Assembly: GCF_004349355.1 (NCBI RefSeq)
Contig: NZ_SMFK01000024.1
Coordinates: forward strand, 1-33,763
Length of the DNA: 33,763 nt
Source: Flavobacterium cellulosilyticum
GTDB taxonomy: Bacteria; Bacteroidota; Bacteroidia; Flavobacteriales; Flavobacteriaceae
Direction of reading: 5' to 3'
Shown here in pieces: positions 15,449 through 23,414 of this stretch. The notes beneath the pieces are model-generated. The model did no database searches. It saw only the letters and a list, made by a program, of their open reading frames with translations, and was not told where the DNA came from. Position numbers and translations under genes: made by a program. The stretch's first letter is position 1; each line of letters opens with the position of its first letter.

Positions 15449-16270
15449 ATGATAATAAAAGAAAAAATTAAAGTTGTAATTAGTGATTTAGATGGTACAT
15501 TACTTAATTCCAATCATCAGATTTCTGATTACACAAAATCTGTTTTTCAACAACTACACTCCGAAAATATCTTAATAATTGTAGCTACAGGTCGCCATCA
15601 TCTTGATGCTTTACCTATAGTTGCAACTCTAGGATGTCCTGTGTATTTAATTACTTCAAATGGTGCTAGAATTCATTCGCCTTCCAGAGAATTATTATAT
15701 TCATTTGACATAAAAAGTGACGCCATAAAATCAGTATTAGCATTGAACACAGATGCTGAGATAACAACCGTTTTATTCAAAGAGAAAGTTTGGCAAACGA
15801 ATAGAGAAAATAAAAAACTGAACAGTTTTCAAACAGTAATGCATTATCCATTTGAAATTGTAGATTTTAATATTATAGAAGATTTAAGCGCCATAAAATT
15901 GTTGTTTACCCATAGTGATCATCAAAAATTAGTCGCATTAAAGGATGCCATTTTTAAAAATAATTCAATAGATTTTAGTTACGCTTTTAGTCTTCCGTTT
16001 TGTCTTGAATTTATGGATAAATCAGTAGATAAGAGTGTCGCTATTTTAAAAGTGTTAGAAAAATACAACTTAACATTTGATGAATCAATCGCTTTTGGTG
16101 ATGGTTTTAATGACGAAAGAATGCTAGTTTCTTCTGGGAAAGCATTAATAATGGAGAATGCAGTCGAAAATTTAAAAACAAAACTTTCTCATCTTGAAGT
16201 AATTTCATCTAATGATAATGATGGAGTTGCAAAGTATTTAAACGAAAAAATTATTAAAAATTCACTTTGA
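15449..16270 (+). CDS. Cof-type HAD-superfamily phosphatase
   Basis: 273 residues. HAD motif I ISDLDGTLL gives nucleophile D13 and acid/base D15. Motif II is in IVATGRH, where the threonine is typical of the Cof subfamily. A type IIB cap covers the middle (about 85-190). Motif III is the lysine in MDKSVDKSVAI, and motif IV FGDGFNDERML supplies the Mg2+-binding acids. Such enzymes hydrolyse phosphosugars, pyridoxal phosphate or flavin nucleotides with low specificity, so the physiological substrate is not known. It has its own well-formed promoter and is followed by purC, which also has its own. Confidence 0.93.
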   Translation: MIIKEKIKVVISDLDGTLLNSNHQISDYTKSVFQQLHSENILIIVATGRHHLDALPIVATLGCPVYLITSNGARIHSPSRELLYSFDIKSDAIKSVLALNTDAEITTVLFKEKVWQTNRENKKLNSFQTVMHYPFEIVDFNIIEDLSAIKLLFTHSDHQKLVALKDAIFKNNSIDFSYAFSLPFCLEFMDKSVDKSVAILKVLEKYNLTFDESIAFGDGFNDERMLVSSGKALIMENAVENLKTKLSHLEVISSNDNDGVAKYLNEKIIKNSL

Positions 16271-16293
16271 AATAGTATATCAAAACAGAATTC

Positions 16294-16326
16294 TTGCAAA
16301 TTAACTTGAAAATATCGCTAAATTTG
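16294..16326 (+). promoter_or_regulatory. purC promoter
   Basis: TTG at 16294-16296, 22 bases, then TAAATTTG at 16319-16326. The predicted start site is about 20 bases before the purC ATG. No purine riboswitch-like structure fits in so short a leader. Confidence 0.65.
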
Positions 16327-16354
16327 CATTCATAAAAATAACAACACAACACCG

Positions 16355-17305
16355 ATGAGCAATACAATCACCACTACCGATTTTAATTTTCCTAATCAAA
16401 AATCGGTTTACCGCGGAAAAGTAAGAGAAGTTTATAATATCAACAACGAACTTTTAGTAATGGTGGCTACAGACAGGCTCTCGGCTTTTGATGTAGTTTT
16501 GCCAAAAGGAATTCCTTATAAAGGACAAATCCTGAATCAAATAGCTACCAAATTCATGGAGCTCACTCAAGATATTGTTCCAAATTGGCTAATTGCAACT
16601 CCAGATCCTAATGTTGCCGTAGGACACTTATGTGACCCATTTAAAGTAGAAATGGTAATTCGTGGTTATGTTTCAGGACACGCTGCTCGTGAATATGCTG
16701 CAGGGAAAAGAACGATTTGTGGGGTAACAATGGTAGAAGGTTTGAAAGAGAATGACAAGTTTCCAACACCAATAATTACTCCAACTACAAAAGCAGACAA
16801 TGGTTCGCATGATGAAGATATTTCTCGTGAGGCTATTTTGTCGAAAGAAATCGTTTCAGAAGAAGACTATTTAGTGTTAGAAAAATATACTAGGGCTTTG
16901 TTTCAAAGAGGAACAGAAATTGCTGCCAGTCGTGGATTGATTTTGGTGGACACCAAATATGAATTTGGTAAAACTAAGGAAGGTGTAATTGTTCTAATCG
17001 ACGAAATTCATACTCCTGATTCTTCCCGTTATTTTTATTCTGAAGGCTATCAAGAAAGGCAAAACAGTGGAGAAGAACAAAAACAATTATCAAAAGAGTT
17101 TGTGCGTCGCTGGTTGATTGAAAACGGTTTCCAAGGCCAAGAAGGTCAGCAAATTCCTGCCATGACTGATGAATATATAGAAACTGTTTCTGAAAGATAT
17201 ATTGAATTATATGAGAAAATTCTAGGTGAAAAATTCATAAAAGCTAATATTGATAATATCGAAGAACGAATTGATAATAATGTATCAGAATATCTAGCTT
17301 CATAA
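16355..17305 (+). CDS. purC: Phosphoribosylaminoimidazole-succinocarboxamide synthase (SAICAR synthase)
   Basis: 316 residues, the longer of the common SAICAR synthase types. Landmarks are VYRGKVREVYNI at the ATP-binding start, MVATDRLSAFDVVLPKGIPYKG, MVIRGYVSGHAAREYAAG, TTKADNGSHDEDIS, RGLILVDTKYEFG and EIHTPDSSRYF. The enzyme joins aspartate to CAIR with ATP in de novo purine synthesis in the cytoplasm. Other pur genes are absent from the window, and the gene has its own promoter. The stop is followed within 10 bases by an AT-rich inverted repeat that also spans the start of the GH26 pseudogene. Confidence 0.98.
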   Translation: MSNTITTTDFNFPNQKSVYRGKVREVYNINNELLVMVATDRLSAFDVVLPKGIPYKGQILNQIATKFMELTQDIVPNWLIATPDPNVAVGHLCDPFKVEMVIRGYVSGHAAREYAAGKRTICGVTMVEGLKENDKFPTPIITPTTKADNGSHDEDISREAILSKEIVSEEDYLVLEKYTRALFQRGTEIAASRGLILVDTKYEFGKTKEGVIVLIDEIHTPDSSRYFYSEGYQERQNSGEEQKQLSKEFVRRWLIENGFQGQEGQQIPAMTDEYIETVSERYIELYEKILGEKFIKANIDNIEERIDNNVSEYLAS

Positions 17306-17309
17306 TTCT

Positions 17310-17350
17310 AATTTTCATTTTTAAATATTTAAAATATGAAAATGAAAATT
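17310..17350. repeat. 12-bp inverted repeat between purC and the GH26 pseudogene
   Basis: aattttcatttt (17310-17321) pairs perfectly with aaaatgaaaatt (17339-17350). The arms are AT-only apart from one C-G pair. The hairpin would include the ATG of the mannanase pseudogene; it may be a weak purC terminator. Confidence 0.45.
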
Positions 17351-18476
17351 TCGAATAAGATTGTTTTGAGTTTTTTGAAGGTGTTTTTTAGGAAATTTTG
17401 TCTTTGGACAAATTGATTCTAATGCGACAAATGAAAATAAAGCGCTCTATAAAAATCTTAAAAAATTTTCTAAAAAACACATTCTTTTTGCCCACCAACA
17501 TGATACTGAATAGGGTCATGGTTGGTTTGGCGAAGCAAATGGTTCGGATGTAAAATCGGTTACAGATTCTTATCCTGCAATGGTTGGTGTCGATTTTGGT
17601 GGATTGTCTGGTAGACCTGAAGCTGAAATTGAAAAAACAAAACTCTCACTAATTAAAAATTTTGTTGATACTTACAATAGAGGTGGAGTTACAACAGTGG
17701 CTTGGCATTTTTCAAACCCCGCATCAGAAGGCGGTTTCTATTGGAAAGAAGGAGTTTCGGTTGCTGCAATGGCACTGATAAAACCGGCAGGATCAAAACA
17801 CGAGGAGTATAAAAAAATACTTGAAAATATTGCTAATTTTGCTCATTCTGTAAAAGCGAATGATGGTAATTTGGCTCCCATGATTTTTAGACCGTCCCAT
17901 GAATTTGACGGAGAATGGTTTTGGTGGGGAAAACCTTATACTTCACGTGAGGATTTTATTGCAGAATGGAGTTCACCGTTTCTTACTTAAGAGATACGCT
18001 TGCAGTTCATAATTTTATCTATGCTTTTTCACCAGACAATAAATTAAATACTGAAGAAGAGTTCTTCGAACGTTCCAGGTAATGATTTTGTAGATATGGT
18101 AGGGATGGATAATTATGGAGATTTTGGTAGAAATGGAAAGTATAATATCGAAAGAGCCATTAATAAAATTGAAATCGTATCTGATTATGGAATAAAAAAC
18201 AATAAGTTGGCCGCTTTGACAGAAACTGGTTTGGAATCAATTCCAAATCCAACATGGTGGACAGAAACGCTTTTGAAAGTTGTCAAAACCGAAAAAATGC
18301 AATTTAGGTATGTGTTATTTTGGAGAAAACACAATCAAAGTCAAACACATTATTACGCTCCTTTTCCAGGACAAGTGAGTGTTCCAGGCTTCTTGAAGTT
18401 TTATAATGACCCATATACAGTTTTTGAGAAAGATTTAAAAAAAATCTACAAATGTGAATTTTTAGGGATATTCTAA
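17336..18476 (+). pseudogene. Disrupted glycoside hydrolase family 26 (beta-mannanase-like) gene
   Basis: Joining three pieces gives a nearly full GH26 protein: signal peptide, KNLKKFSKKHILFAHQ, YPAMVGVDFGG, RPSHEFDGEWFWWG with the acid/base Glu (codon 17901-17903), YAFSPDNKLNTEEEF, DMVGMDNYGDFG, and LTETGLE with the nucleophile Glu (codon 18222-18224). GH26 enzymes mostly hydrolyse beta-1,4-mannan. Lesions: the signal-peptide frame (ATG at 17336) shifts to the mature frame near 17370-17400; TAG at 17511 replaces an expected Tyr codon after HQHDTE; the frame changes near 17972 with loss of a few bases; and a further 2-base loss occurs near 18074. All catalytic residues survive, so inactivation looks recent. 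Multiple sequencing errors are the alternative. No other polysaccharide-use genes flank it. Confidence 0.88.
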
Positions 18477-18494
18477 TTTTAATAAAACTTACAT

Positions 18495-18529
18495 AAAACC
18501 CGCAATTCTGAATATGAATTGTGGGTTTT
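18495..18529. terminator. Terminator between the GH26 pseudogene and the DUF1801 gene
   Basis: aaaacccgcaattc (18495-18508) pairs with gaattgtgggtttt (18516-18529), with one G-T pair and a 7-base loop, followed by gttttttg. A and T runs at both ends allow bidirectional use between convergent genes. Confidence 0.8.
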
Positions 18530-18596
18530 GTTTTTTGAAAAGTAAATTTTTTTTCAGAAATAAATTTAGATTAAGAAAAGTTTTATAGTCCAAGGT

Positions 18597-19061
18597 TTAA
18601 TACAATCTTTTTTTTAGGTGAGCTTCATAAGCATGAATCCAATTTTCAACGGTTATTTTTTTGCTGAGTTCCGCAATTAAATCAAACGGAATTTGGTCCA
18701 ACTTTTTGAATCGAATACAACTTTTTCCCATGTCTAATTTTTGATTACTATGTTTTGGATATTCTGTTGTAAACCATTGCAATAATTCTGGAATTACATA
18801 AATGCCCATATGATACAGTGCAATAAAGTTTTTTTGAGAAGCAATATTAATGAAAGGTAATGGAAGTGTAGGATTGCAATGATAGCCTTTAGGATATATA
18901 GAATGAGGAACTACATAGCCAATCATTCCATAACTCATTTGTTCTTCAAAACCTTTTGGAATAGAATTTAAAATACATTCACGAAGCTTTAATAGGGCAG
19001 ATTTTCTTTCTTTTGGAAACTCATTTAAGTACTCATTTACTGTTTTGGCTGCTGATTGCAT
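18597..19061 (-). CDS. DUF1801 domain-containing protein
   Basis: 154 residues. It opens with AAKTVNEYLNEFPKERKSALLKLRECILNSIPKGFEEQMSYGMIGY, the helical start and E-x-M-S-Y-G-M turn of the DUF1801 fold (YdhG/YjbR-like). It continues with NFIALYHMGIY, then MGKSCIRFKKLDQIPFDLIAELSKKI, the C-terminal signature in which a basic residue pair follows G-K-S. The family has no agreed enzymatic role. It stands alone between a decayed GH26 gene and the ankyrin gene and is transcribed towards the former. Identification at family level is firm; function is unknown. Confidence 0.85.
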   Translation of the reverse strand: MQSAAKTVNEYLNEFPKERKSALLKLRECILNSIPKGFEEQMSYGMIGYVVPHSIYPKGYHCNPTLPLPFINIASQKNFIALYHMGIYVIPELLQWFTTEYPKHSNQKLDMGKSCIRFKKLDQIPFDLIAELSKKITVENWIHAYEAHLKKRLY

Positions 19062-19281
19062 GGTGTTTTGTTTGAAGTAAAGTTATTGAATAATTACCAT
19101 TCTTGGGAATGAACATTCATTATTTTTAAAATTGAAACATCTTTTAGGTTGTTTAATAAGTTGATATTTAACTAATTATAGTTCAGTATTTAATACAGCT
19201 TTTTTATTTATTTAACCTGAAAATTGTTAAATTAATGTTAAGTTTAAGTACTATGTAAAACAAGATACTGTCTTTTAGATA

Positions 19282-19289
19282 TATATTTG
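19282..19289 (+). promoter_or_regulatory. -7 box of the ankyrin gene promoter
   Basis: TATATTTG is an exact TAnnTTTG match and would give a leader of about 77 bases. No good -33 TTG is seen. The rest of the 310-base gap from 19062 to 19372 is AT-rich and shows no other feature. Confidence 0.5.
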
Positions 19290-19372
19290 CATAGTATATT
19301 ATTATATACTTTTAATGTTTCTAAAATCAATCAATTTAAAAATGAACAATTAATCAAAAAAAATCACTAATC

Positions 19373-19753
19373 ATGAAAAAAACAATCGTTTATCTAGGAG
19401 TAGCTTTAGTAGCTTTTGCAAATGTTTCTTTAGCGTCAAATTTTAATCCTTTACCTGATGGCAAAATTATAGTGTCATATTATGAAGGAATATCACCGCT
19501 TTGTACTGCCATATCAAAGGGAGAAGTTGAAGTTGTAAAAAAACTAATTGAATATGGAGCAAATATCAATGAAAAATCAAATGGAATGAGTCCTTTAATG
19601 TTTGCAGCTCGATATAACAAAGTAGCAATTATTAAAATTTTATTAGCGAATGGAGCTAATCCTAAAGTTAAGGATTTTAAAGGGTTTACCGCATTAAAAC
19701 ATGCTGAAATATCTAATGCAACTGATGCAGCAATGCTTTTAAAACAGGCTTAA
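19373..19753 (+). CDS. Secreted ankyrin-repeat protein
   Basis: 126 residues: a signal peptide (MKKTIVYLGVALVAFANVSLAS), then about three ankyrin repeats. ISPLCTAISKGEVEVVKKLIEYGANIN (about 42-68), MSPLMFAARYNKVAIIKILLANGANPK (about 73-100) and a partial FTALKHAEISNATDAAMLL show the T/SPL-x-A-A/I...G...IV..LL..GA-x-x-N pattern. Such proteins act by binding partners, here in the periplasm or at the cell surface. Periplasmic ankyrin proteins often accompany catalases in other bacteria, but no catalase is present here. The gene ends at a strong terminator and is followed by a dead partial copy of itself and then a TonB-dependent receptor. Confidence 0.88.
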   Translation: MKKTIVYLGVALVAFANVSLASNFNPLPDGKIIVSYYEGISPLCTAISKGEVEVVKKLIEYGANINEKSNGMSPLMFAARYNKVAIIKILLANGANPKVKDFKGFTALKHAEISNATDAAMLLKQA

Positions 19754-19766
19754 TTAAAACAGAATA

Positions 19767-19792
19767 AGACATCGTTTTCTAAAACGATGTCT
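19767..19792 (+). terminator. Terminator of the ankyrin gene
   Basis: agacatcgtttt pairs perfectly with aaaacgatgtct across a very short loop and is followed by a T run. Confidence 0.9.
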
Positions 19793-19847
19793 TTTTTTAA
19801 TGAATAAATTAAATTATAAAAACAGTTCAACATTAAAATTATTAATC

Positions 19848-19979
19848 ATTAAAAAATAAATAGTATATTTAGTAATGGCATTAGTTTTATTGACTAATGT
19901 ATCGATTGCTTCCACTACCATTGGAAATCAAGACAAGTCATATCAATTGGTTTTGTGTATTTTTTTTAAACCTGAATAA
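19848..19979 (+). pseudogene. Relic of a second ankyrin-family gene (signal-peptide part)
   Basis: Read in frame from 19848, the sequence aligns codon by codon with the start of the ankyrin gene 475 bases upstream. ATG-AAA-AAA-ACA-ATC-GTT-TAT of the intact gene corresponds to ATT-AAA-AAA-TAA-ATA-GTA-TAT here, followed by LVMALVLLTNVSIAS against LGVALVAFANVSLAS. The start codon has become ATT and the fourth codon is a stop. After about 30 residues (TTIGNQDKSYQL) similarity ends; the ankyrin repeats are gone and the frame closes at 19979, just before the TonB receptor. Synonymous differences are many, so the duplication is old. A short ORF from an internal ATG (19875) exists but is probably not translated. 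Confidence 0.7.
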
Positions 19980-19991
19980 CAGAAATATAGA

Positions 19992-22160
19992 ATGAAAAAA
20001 ATAATAGCAATTATAATTTTAACTATGTCAAGTTACTCGATACGAGCACAAAATACAGTAACATTTATTATAAAAGACAAAGAAGAGAATGATATCTTAT
20101 TTGGTGCAAATTGTATTTTAAAAAACACTACTACTGGAACAAGTTCTGACGAAAATGGAATTTGTCAATTTAATGATATTCCAAATGGAGAACAAACATT
20201 TGAATTTTCCTATATTGGCTTTGAAAGCGTTGAAAAAACTTATACTTTCCCATTAAAAAATAAACAACCAATAGTAATTTATTTAACCGGAAATACCGAA
20301 TTACAAGCGGTAACCGTTTTTTCCACAAGAACAAGAGACAGAATTAAAGAAATACCAACAAAAATCGAAGTTTTAGGAATTGAAGAAGTGGTTGAAGAAA
20401 CAGCTATAAATCCAGGAAATATTTCCAAACTTTTGGGTGAAACATCGGGAATTCAAGTCCAACATACATCTGCAATTTCAGGAAATGTAAGTTTTAGAAT
20501 TCAAGGATTACCAGGGAAATACACACAATTATTAAAAGATGGATTTCCTTCCTATGGCGGATTTTCATCAGGATTAAGTTTATTGCAAATTCCACCACTC
20601 GATTTAAAACAAGTTGAAATAATAAAAGGTTCAGCTTCTACATTATATGGTGATGGTGCAATTGCGGGAATTGTAAATTTAATTTCAAAAATACCAAAAG
20701 AAAAACCAGAGTTTACGGTAATGATCAATCAAACCCACAAAGGAGGAAATGATGTAAGTACTTATTTTTCTGGTGAAAACGGTAAACTTGGAGCAACATT
20801 AATTGCAAGTATTAATACTCAAAAAGCAAAAGACATCAGTAATAACGGATTTTTAGATTTACCTGAATATAATAGAGCCGTAATTGCCCCAAAATTATTT
20901 TACACTTTAGATGAAAATAACAAATTTGAAATTGGTTTTAGTAATGTAACAGAAAATAGAATTGGAGGTAATTTAAAAGCGATAAATGATGAGATTGATA
21001 GTAACCATCCATTTTTTGAAGAAAATAAAACAAAAAGATTAACTTCTACTATTAGGTATGAAAATACTAAAAAAAAAGGAAATGTATTGACACTAAAAGC
21101 GTCTTTTGGAAATTTTGACAGAACCCTAAAAACAAATACCAATATCTTTTCAGGTGTTCAAAAAACAGTATTTTCAGAATTATCATACTATATTGAAAAT
21201 GATAAGCACAAATTTGTAAGTGGAATTAACTTTAACATAGATGACTTTGATCAAAAACAGCCAAATACTTTCAACCTAAATTACAACTACCAAACATTAG
21301 GTGTTTTTTCACAAGATAATTGGAAAATAGCAGATAAACTTTTTTTAGAACCAGGTATTCGTTTAGATTACAATTTTAAAAAGGGATTGTTTTTTCTTCC
21401 GAGATTGGCAACAATGTATCATGTAACTGATAATTTTTTCACACGTTTAAGTGGAGGTTTTGGCTACAAATTGCCAACGCCTTTTACAGATGAAGCAGAA
21501 CGAACAAGATATCAATCAGTAGATTTTTCATCAGGTTTAAAAACAGAAAAATCAATGGGTTTAAATCTTGATTTTAACTTTAAAACTGAATTAGCAGATG
21601 AATTATTCTTAACTCTAAATCAAGCATTTTTTATAACAAAAATTGAGAATCCTATTATTGCTAATCAAAGTTTATTAGTCAATCAAATTGTAAAATATGA
21701 AACAGCAAACGGTTCAATAGTAAGTAAAGGACTTAATACAAATTTACGTTTATCATTAGACGAATTAATTTTATATGTAGATTACACCTATCTCAATCCT
21801 ACAAAAACTTACGAACAAAATAAAATATTGGAATATACACCAATAAATAAATTAACTTGTACATTAGCCTATGAGGACGAAGAAGAACATTGGAAAGTTG
21901 GTTTAGAAGCATTTTATTTTGGAAATCAATATCGTGAAAATGGCACTATAACACCTAATTATTGGTTGTTAGGAGCATCAGCACAAAAGGGATTTGGGCA
22001 TTATACCGTAGCAATAAATTTTGAAAATATATTGGATGTTCGTCAAACTCGGTATGAAAATATTGTAAGTGGTTCAATAAACAATCCGAATTTTAATGAA
22101 TTATATGCACCTTTAGACGGATTTGTTGGAAATATAGTTTTAAAATATGATTTGTACTAA
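19992..22160 (+). CDS. TonB-dependent outer-membrane receptor
   Basis: 722 residues. A signal peptide (MKKIIAIIILTMSSYSIRAQ) is followed by a carboxypeptidase-regulatory-like beta-sandwich (about 22-100, GTSSDENGICQFNDIPNGEQTFEFSYIGFES) typical of Bacteroidota receptors. The plug domain (about 118-235) contains LLGETSGIQVQ, LKDGFPSYGG and VEIIKGSASTLYGDGAIAGIVNLISK. The 22-strand barrel fills the rest and ends VLKYDLY with an aromatic-rich last strand. No SusD partner follows, which argues against glycan uptake and for import of a metal chelate, haem, siderophore or vitamin. The exact ligand cannot be read from the sequence. Its start codon lies 12 bases after the ankyrin relic, and no separate promoter is evident. 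Confidence 0.93.
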   Translation: MKKIIAIIILTMSSYSIRAQNTVTFIIKDKEENDILFGANCILKNTTTGTSSDENGICQFNDIPNGEQTFEFSYIGFESVEKTYTFPLKNKQPIVIYLTGNTELQAVTVFSTRTRDRIKEIPTKIEVLGIEEVVEETAINPGNISKLLGETSGIQVQHTSAISGNVSFRIQGLPGKYTQLLKDGFPSYGGFSSGLSLLQIPPLDLKQVEIIKGSASTLYGDGAIAGIVNLISKIPKEKPEFTVMINQTHKGGNDVSTYFSGENGKLGATLIASINTQKAKDISNNGFLDLPEYNRAVIAPKLFYTLDENNKFEIGFSNVTENRIGGNLKAINDEIDSNHPFFEENKTKRLTSTIRYENTKKKGNVLTLKASFGNFDRTLKTNTNIFSGVQKTVFSELSYYIENDKHKFVSGINFNIDDFDQKQPNTFNLNYNYQTLGVFSQDNWKIADKLFLEPGIRLDYNFKKGLFFLPRLATMYHVTDNFFTRLSGGFGYKLPTPFTDEAERTRYQSVDFSSGLKTEKSMGLNLDFNFKTELADELFLTLNQAFFITKIENPIIANQSLLVNQIVKYETANGSIVSKGLNTNLRLSLDELILYVDYTYLNPTKTYEQNKILEYTPINKLTCTLAYEDEEEHWKVGLEAFYFGNQYRENGTITPNYWLLGASAQKGFGHYTVAINFENILDVRQTRYENIVSGSINNPNFNELYAPLDGFVGNIVLKYDLY

Positions 22161-22254
22161 ATAAAAACTACACACAATGTATATGAAAAATTGCTGGTAA
22201 ATGCTTAATTAAAGATGTTTTTGTATTTTTAAAGTTAGTACTAAAACGAAAAAT

Positions 22255-22556
22255 ATGCGCTTATTTACACGCAAATTTTCATGTACTGAACCGTTTTTTT
22301 AACTGATGGTACTGCTTTAAATAGTATAGACACACAAAATTTAATTTATTTCAATTGTGATTCGATCATTACTGAAGTAAATGAAAGGTTCAATTTAAAT
22401 ATAAAAGAGAAATCTGCCGATGATTTAATTGCCGAAGACAATGCAATTACTGAAAACAATTTTTCTAATGAGACGATGGCTTTAGATTTTAAAGAGATAA
22501 ATAAAAAAATAACACATACTATTATAAAAAGCAAATCTATTTTAGTACTATGTTAA
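22255..22556 (+). pseudogene. Frameshifted remnant of a small unknown gene
   Basis: A start at 22255 reads MRLFTRKFSCTEPFF and hits a stop directly after a run of seven T (22294-22300). One extra T would connect it to an open frame that runs to TAA at 22554-22556 and encodes TDGTALNSIDTQNLIYFN, an acidic middle (IAEDNAITENNFSNETMALDF) and an end rich in Ile/Lys. The composition of the second part is protein-like, with a clear acidic, amphipathic character, and it has no good start of its own. I do not recognise the family. A homopolymer sequencing error would restore an intact gene of about 100 codons. The rest of the gap from 22161 to 22656 shows nothing else clear. Confidence 0.4.
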
Positions 22557-22656
22557 AATGCCGAATCTGGTGTAAAAATACTTCTTTCGATTTCGTTATC
22601 AAAAAAAAAGCAACATTATGGATAAATAATGATGTTTTTTTTATGTCTAAGAAAGC

Positions 22657-23253
22657 TTACATTTTTTGAATTTGTTGATCCTGAATTTTTGAGAATAGAA
22701 TCAAACCTACAATTGCTCCAATAGTTGCAAACAGCATATCCGATTGAGTGTCCCAAACATCGCCTTGTGTACCTAAAAAGGCATCGCCACCATCGCCTGT
22801 TGCCAATGAAACTCCCCATTCAATCCATTCATAAGCGGCACTTATAGCTAAACAAATGCTGACAATGATGAAATTAAAAAAACTTTTATTGCTTATTACT
22901 TTCTTCCTGATAAACAATTCTCTAATTACCATTGCAGGTACCAAACCTTGAGCAAAATGGCCCACTTTATCATAATTATTTCTACTTTGATGAAATGTTT
23001 CTTTTATATATTCAAAAAAGGGAACCTCTGCATAGGTATAATGTCCTCCAACGAACAGAATTATGCTATGTATCAGGATTAAAAAATAAGTAAAATTGGT
23101 AAACCGAAATTTTTTAAATGTAAAAGCTAAAACCAGAAGTCCAATTATGGCAGGAATTATTTCTAAAAAACAGGTAAATCCTTCTTTTGGGTTTGTGATA
23201 GACCAAAGAAGTATTCCTAAATATGTCATTAACATATAATAGATTGTCTTCAT
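22657..23253 (-). CDS. yjdF: Inner-membrane protein of the YjdF/DUF2238 family
   Basis: 198 residues with five to six membrane helices. The conserved polar motifs of DUF2238 are visible: HYTYAEVPFFEYI in a loop after the third helix, DKVGHFAQGLVPAMVIRELF, AAYEWIEWGVSL and GTQGDVWDTQSDMLFATIGAIVG. These Asp, His and Glu residues are likely to face a common membrane site. The family is widespread, and its function is not known to me. The gene stands alone between the 22.3-kb remnant and the ABC ATPase, which point the other way. Confidence 0.9.
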   Translation of the reverse strand: MKTIYYMLMTYLGILLWSITNPKEGFTCFLEIIPAIIGLLVLAFTFKKFRFTNFTYFLILIHSIILFVGGHYTYAEVPFFEYIKETFHQSRNNYDKVGHFAQGLVPAMVIRELFIRKKVISNKSFFNFIIVSICLAISAAYEWIEWGVSLATGDGGDAFLGTQGDVWDTQSDMLFATIGAIVGLILFSKIQDQQIQKM

Positions 23254-23388
23254 TTTAATGCAATTATTTCATTTTGATTTCGTTGCTAATTTATGTTTTT
23301 TTAATGAGTATTGGTAGATAGTGATTTTAAAACCATCACTTATACAAAATTTAAAAATAGCCAAGTTTTTAGTAAAGAATAAACAATG

Positions 23389-23396
23389 TAAATTTG
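23389..23396 (+). promoter_or_regulatory. -7 box of the ABC ATPase promoter
   Basis: TAAATTTG matches TAnnTTTG exactly, 18 bases before the ATG. A TTG -33 element is not evident at the proper distance. Confidence 0.5.
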
Positions 23397-23414
23397 CAGT
23401 CTTAAAAATAGGCC

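Noticed and set aside
22611..22640. Terminator for the YjdF gene at cattat...ataatg
   Set aside because: The stem is only about 6 bp of A-T-rich pairs with bulges; too weak to call, although a T run follows.
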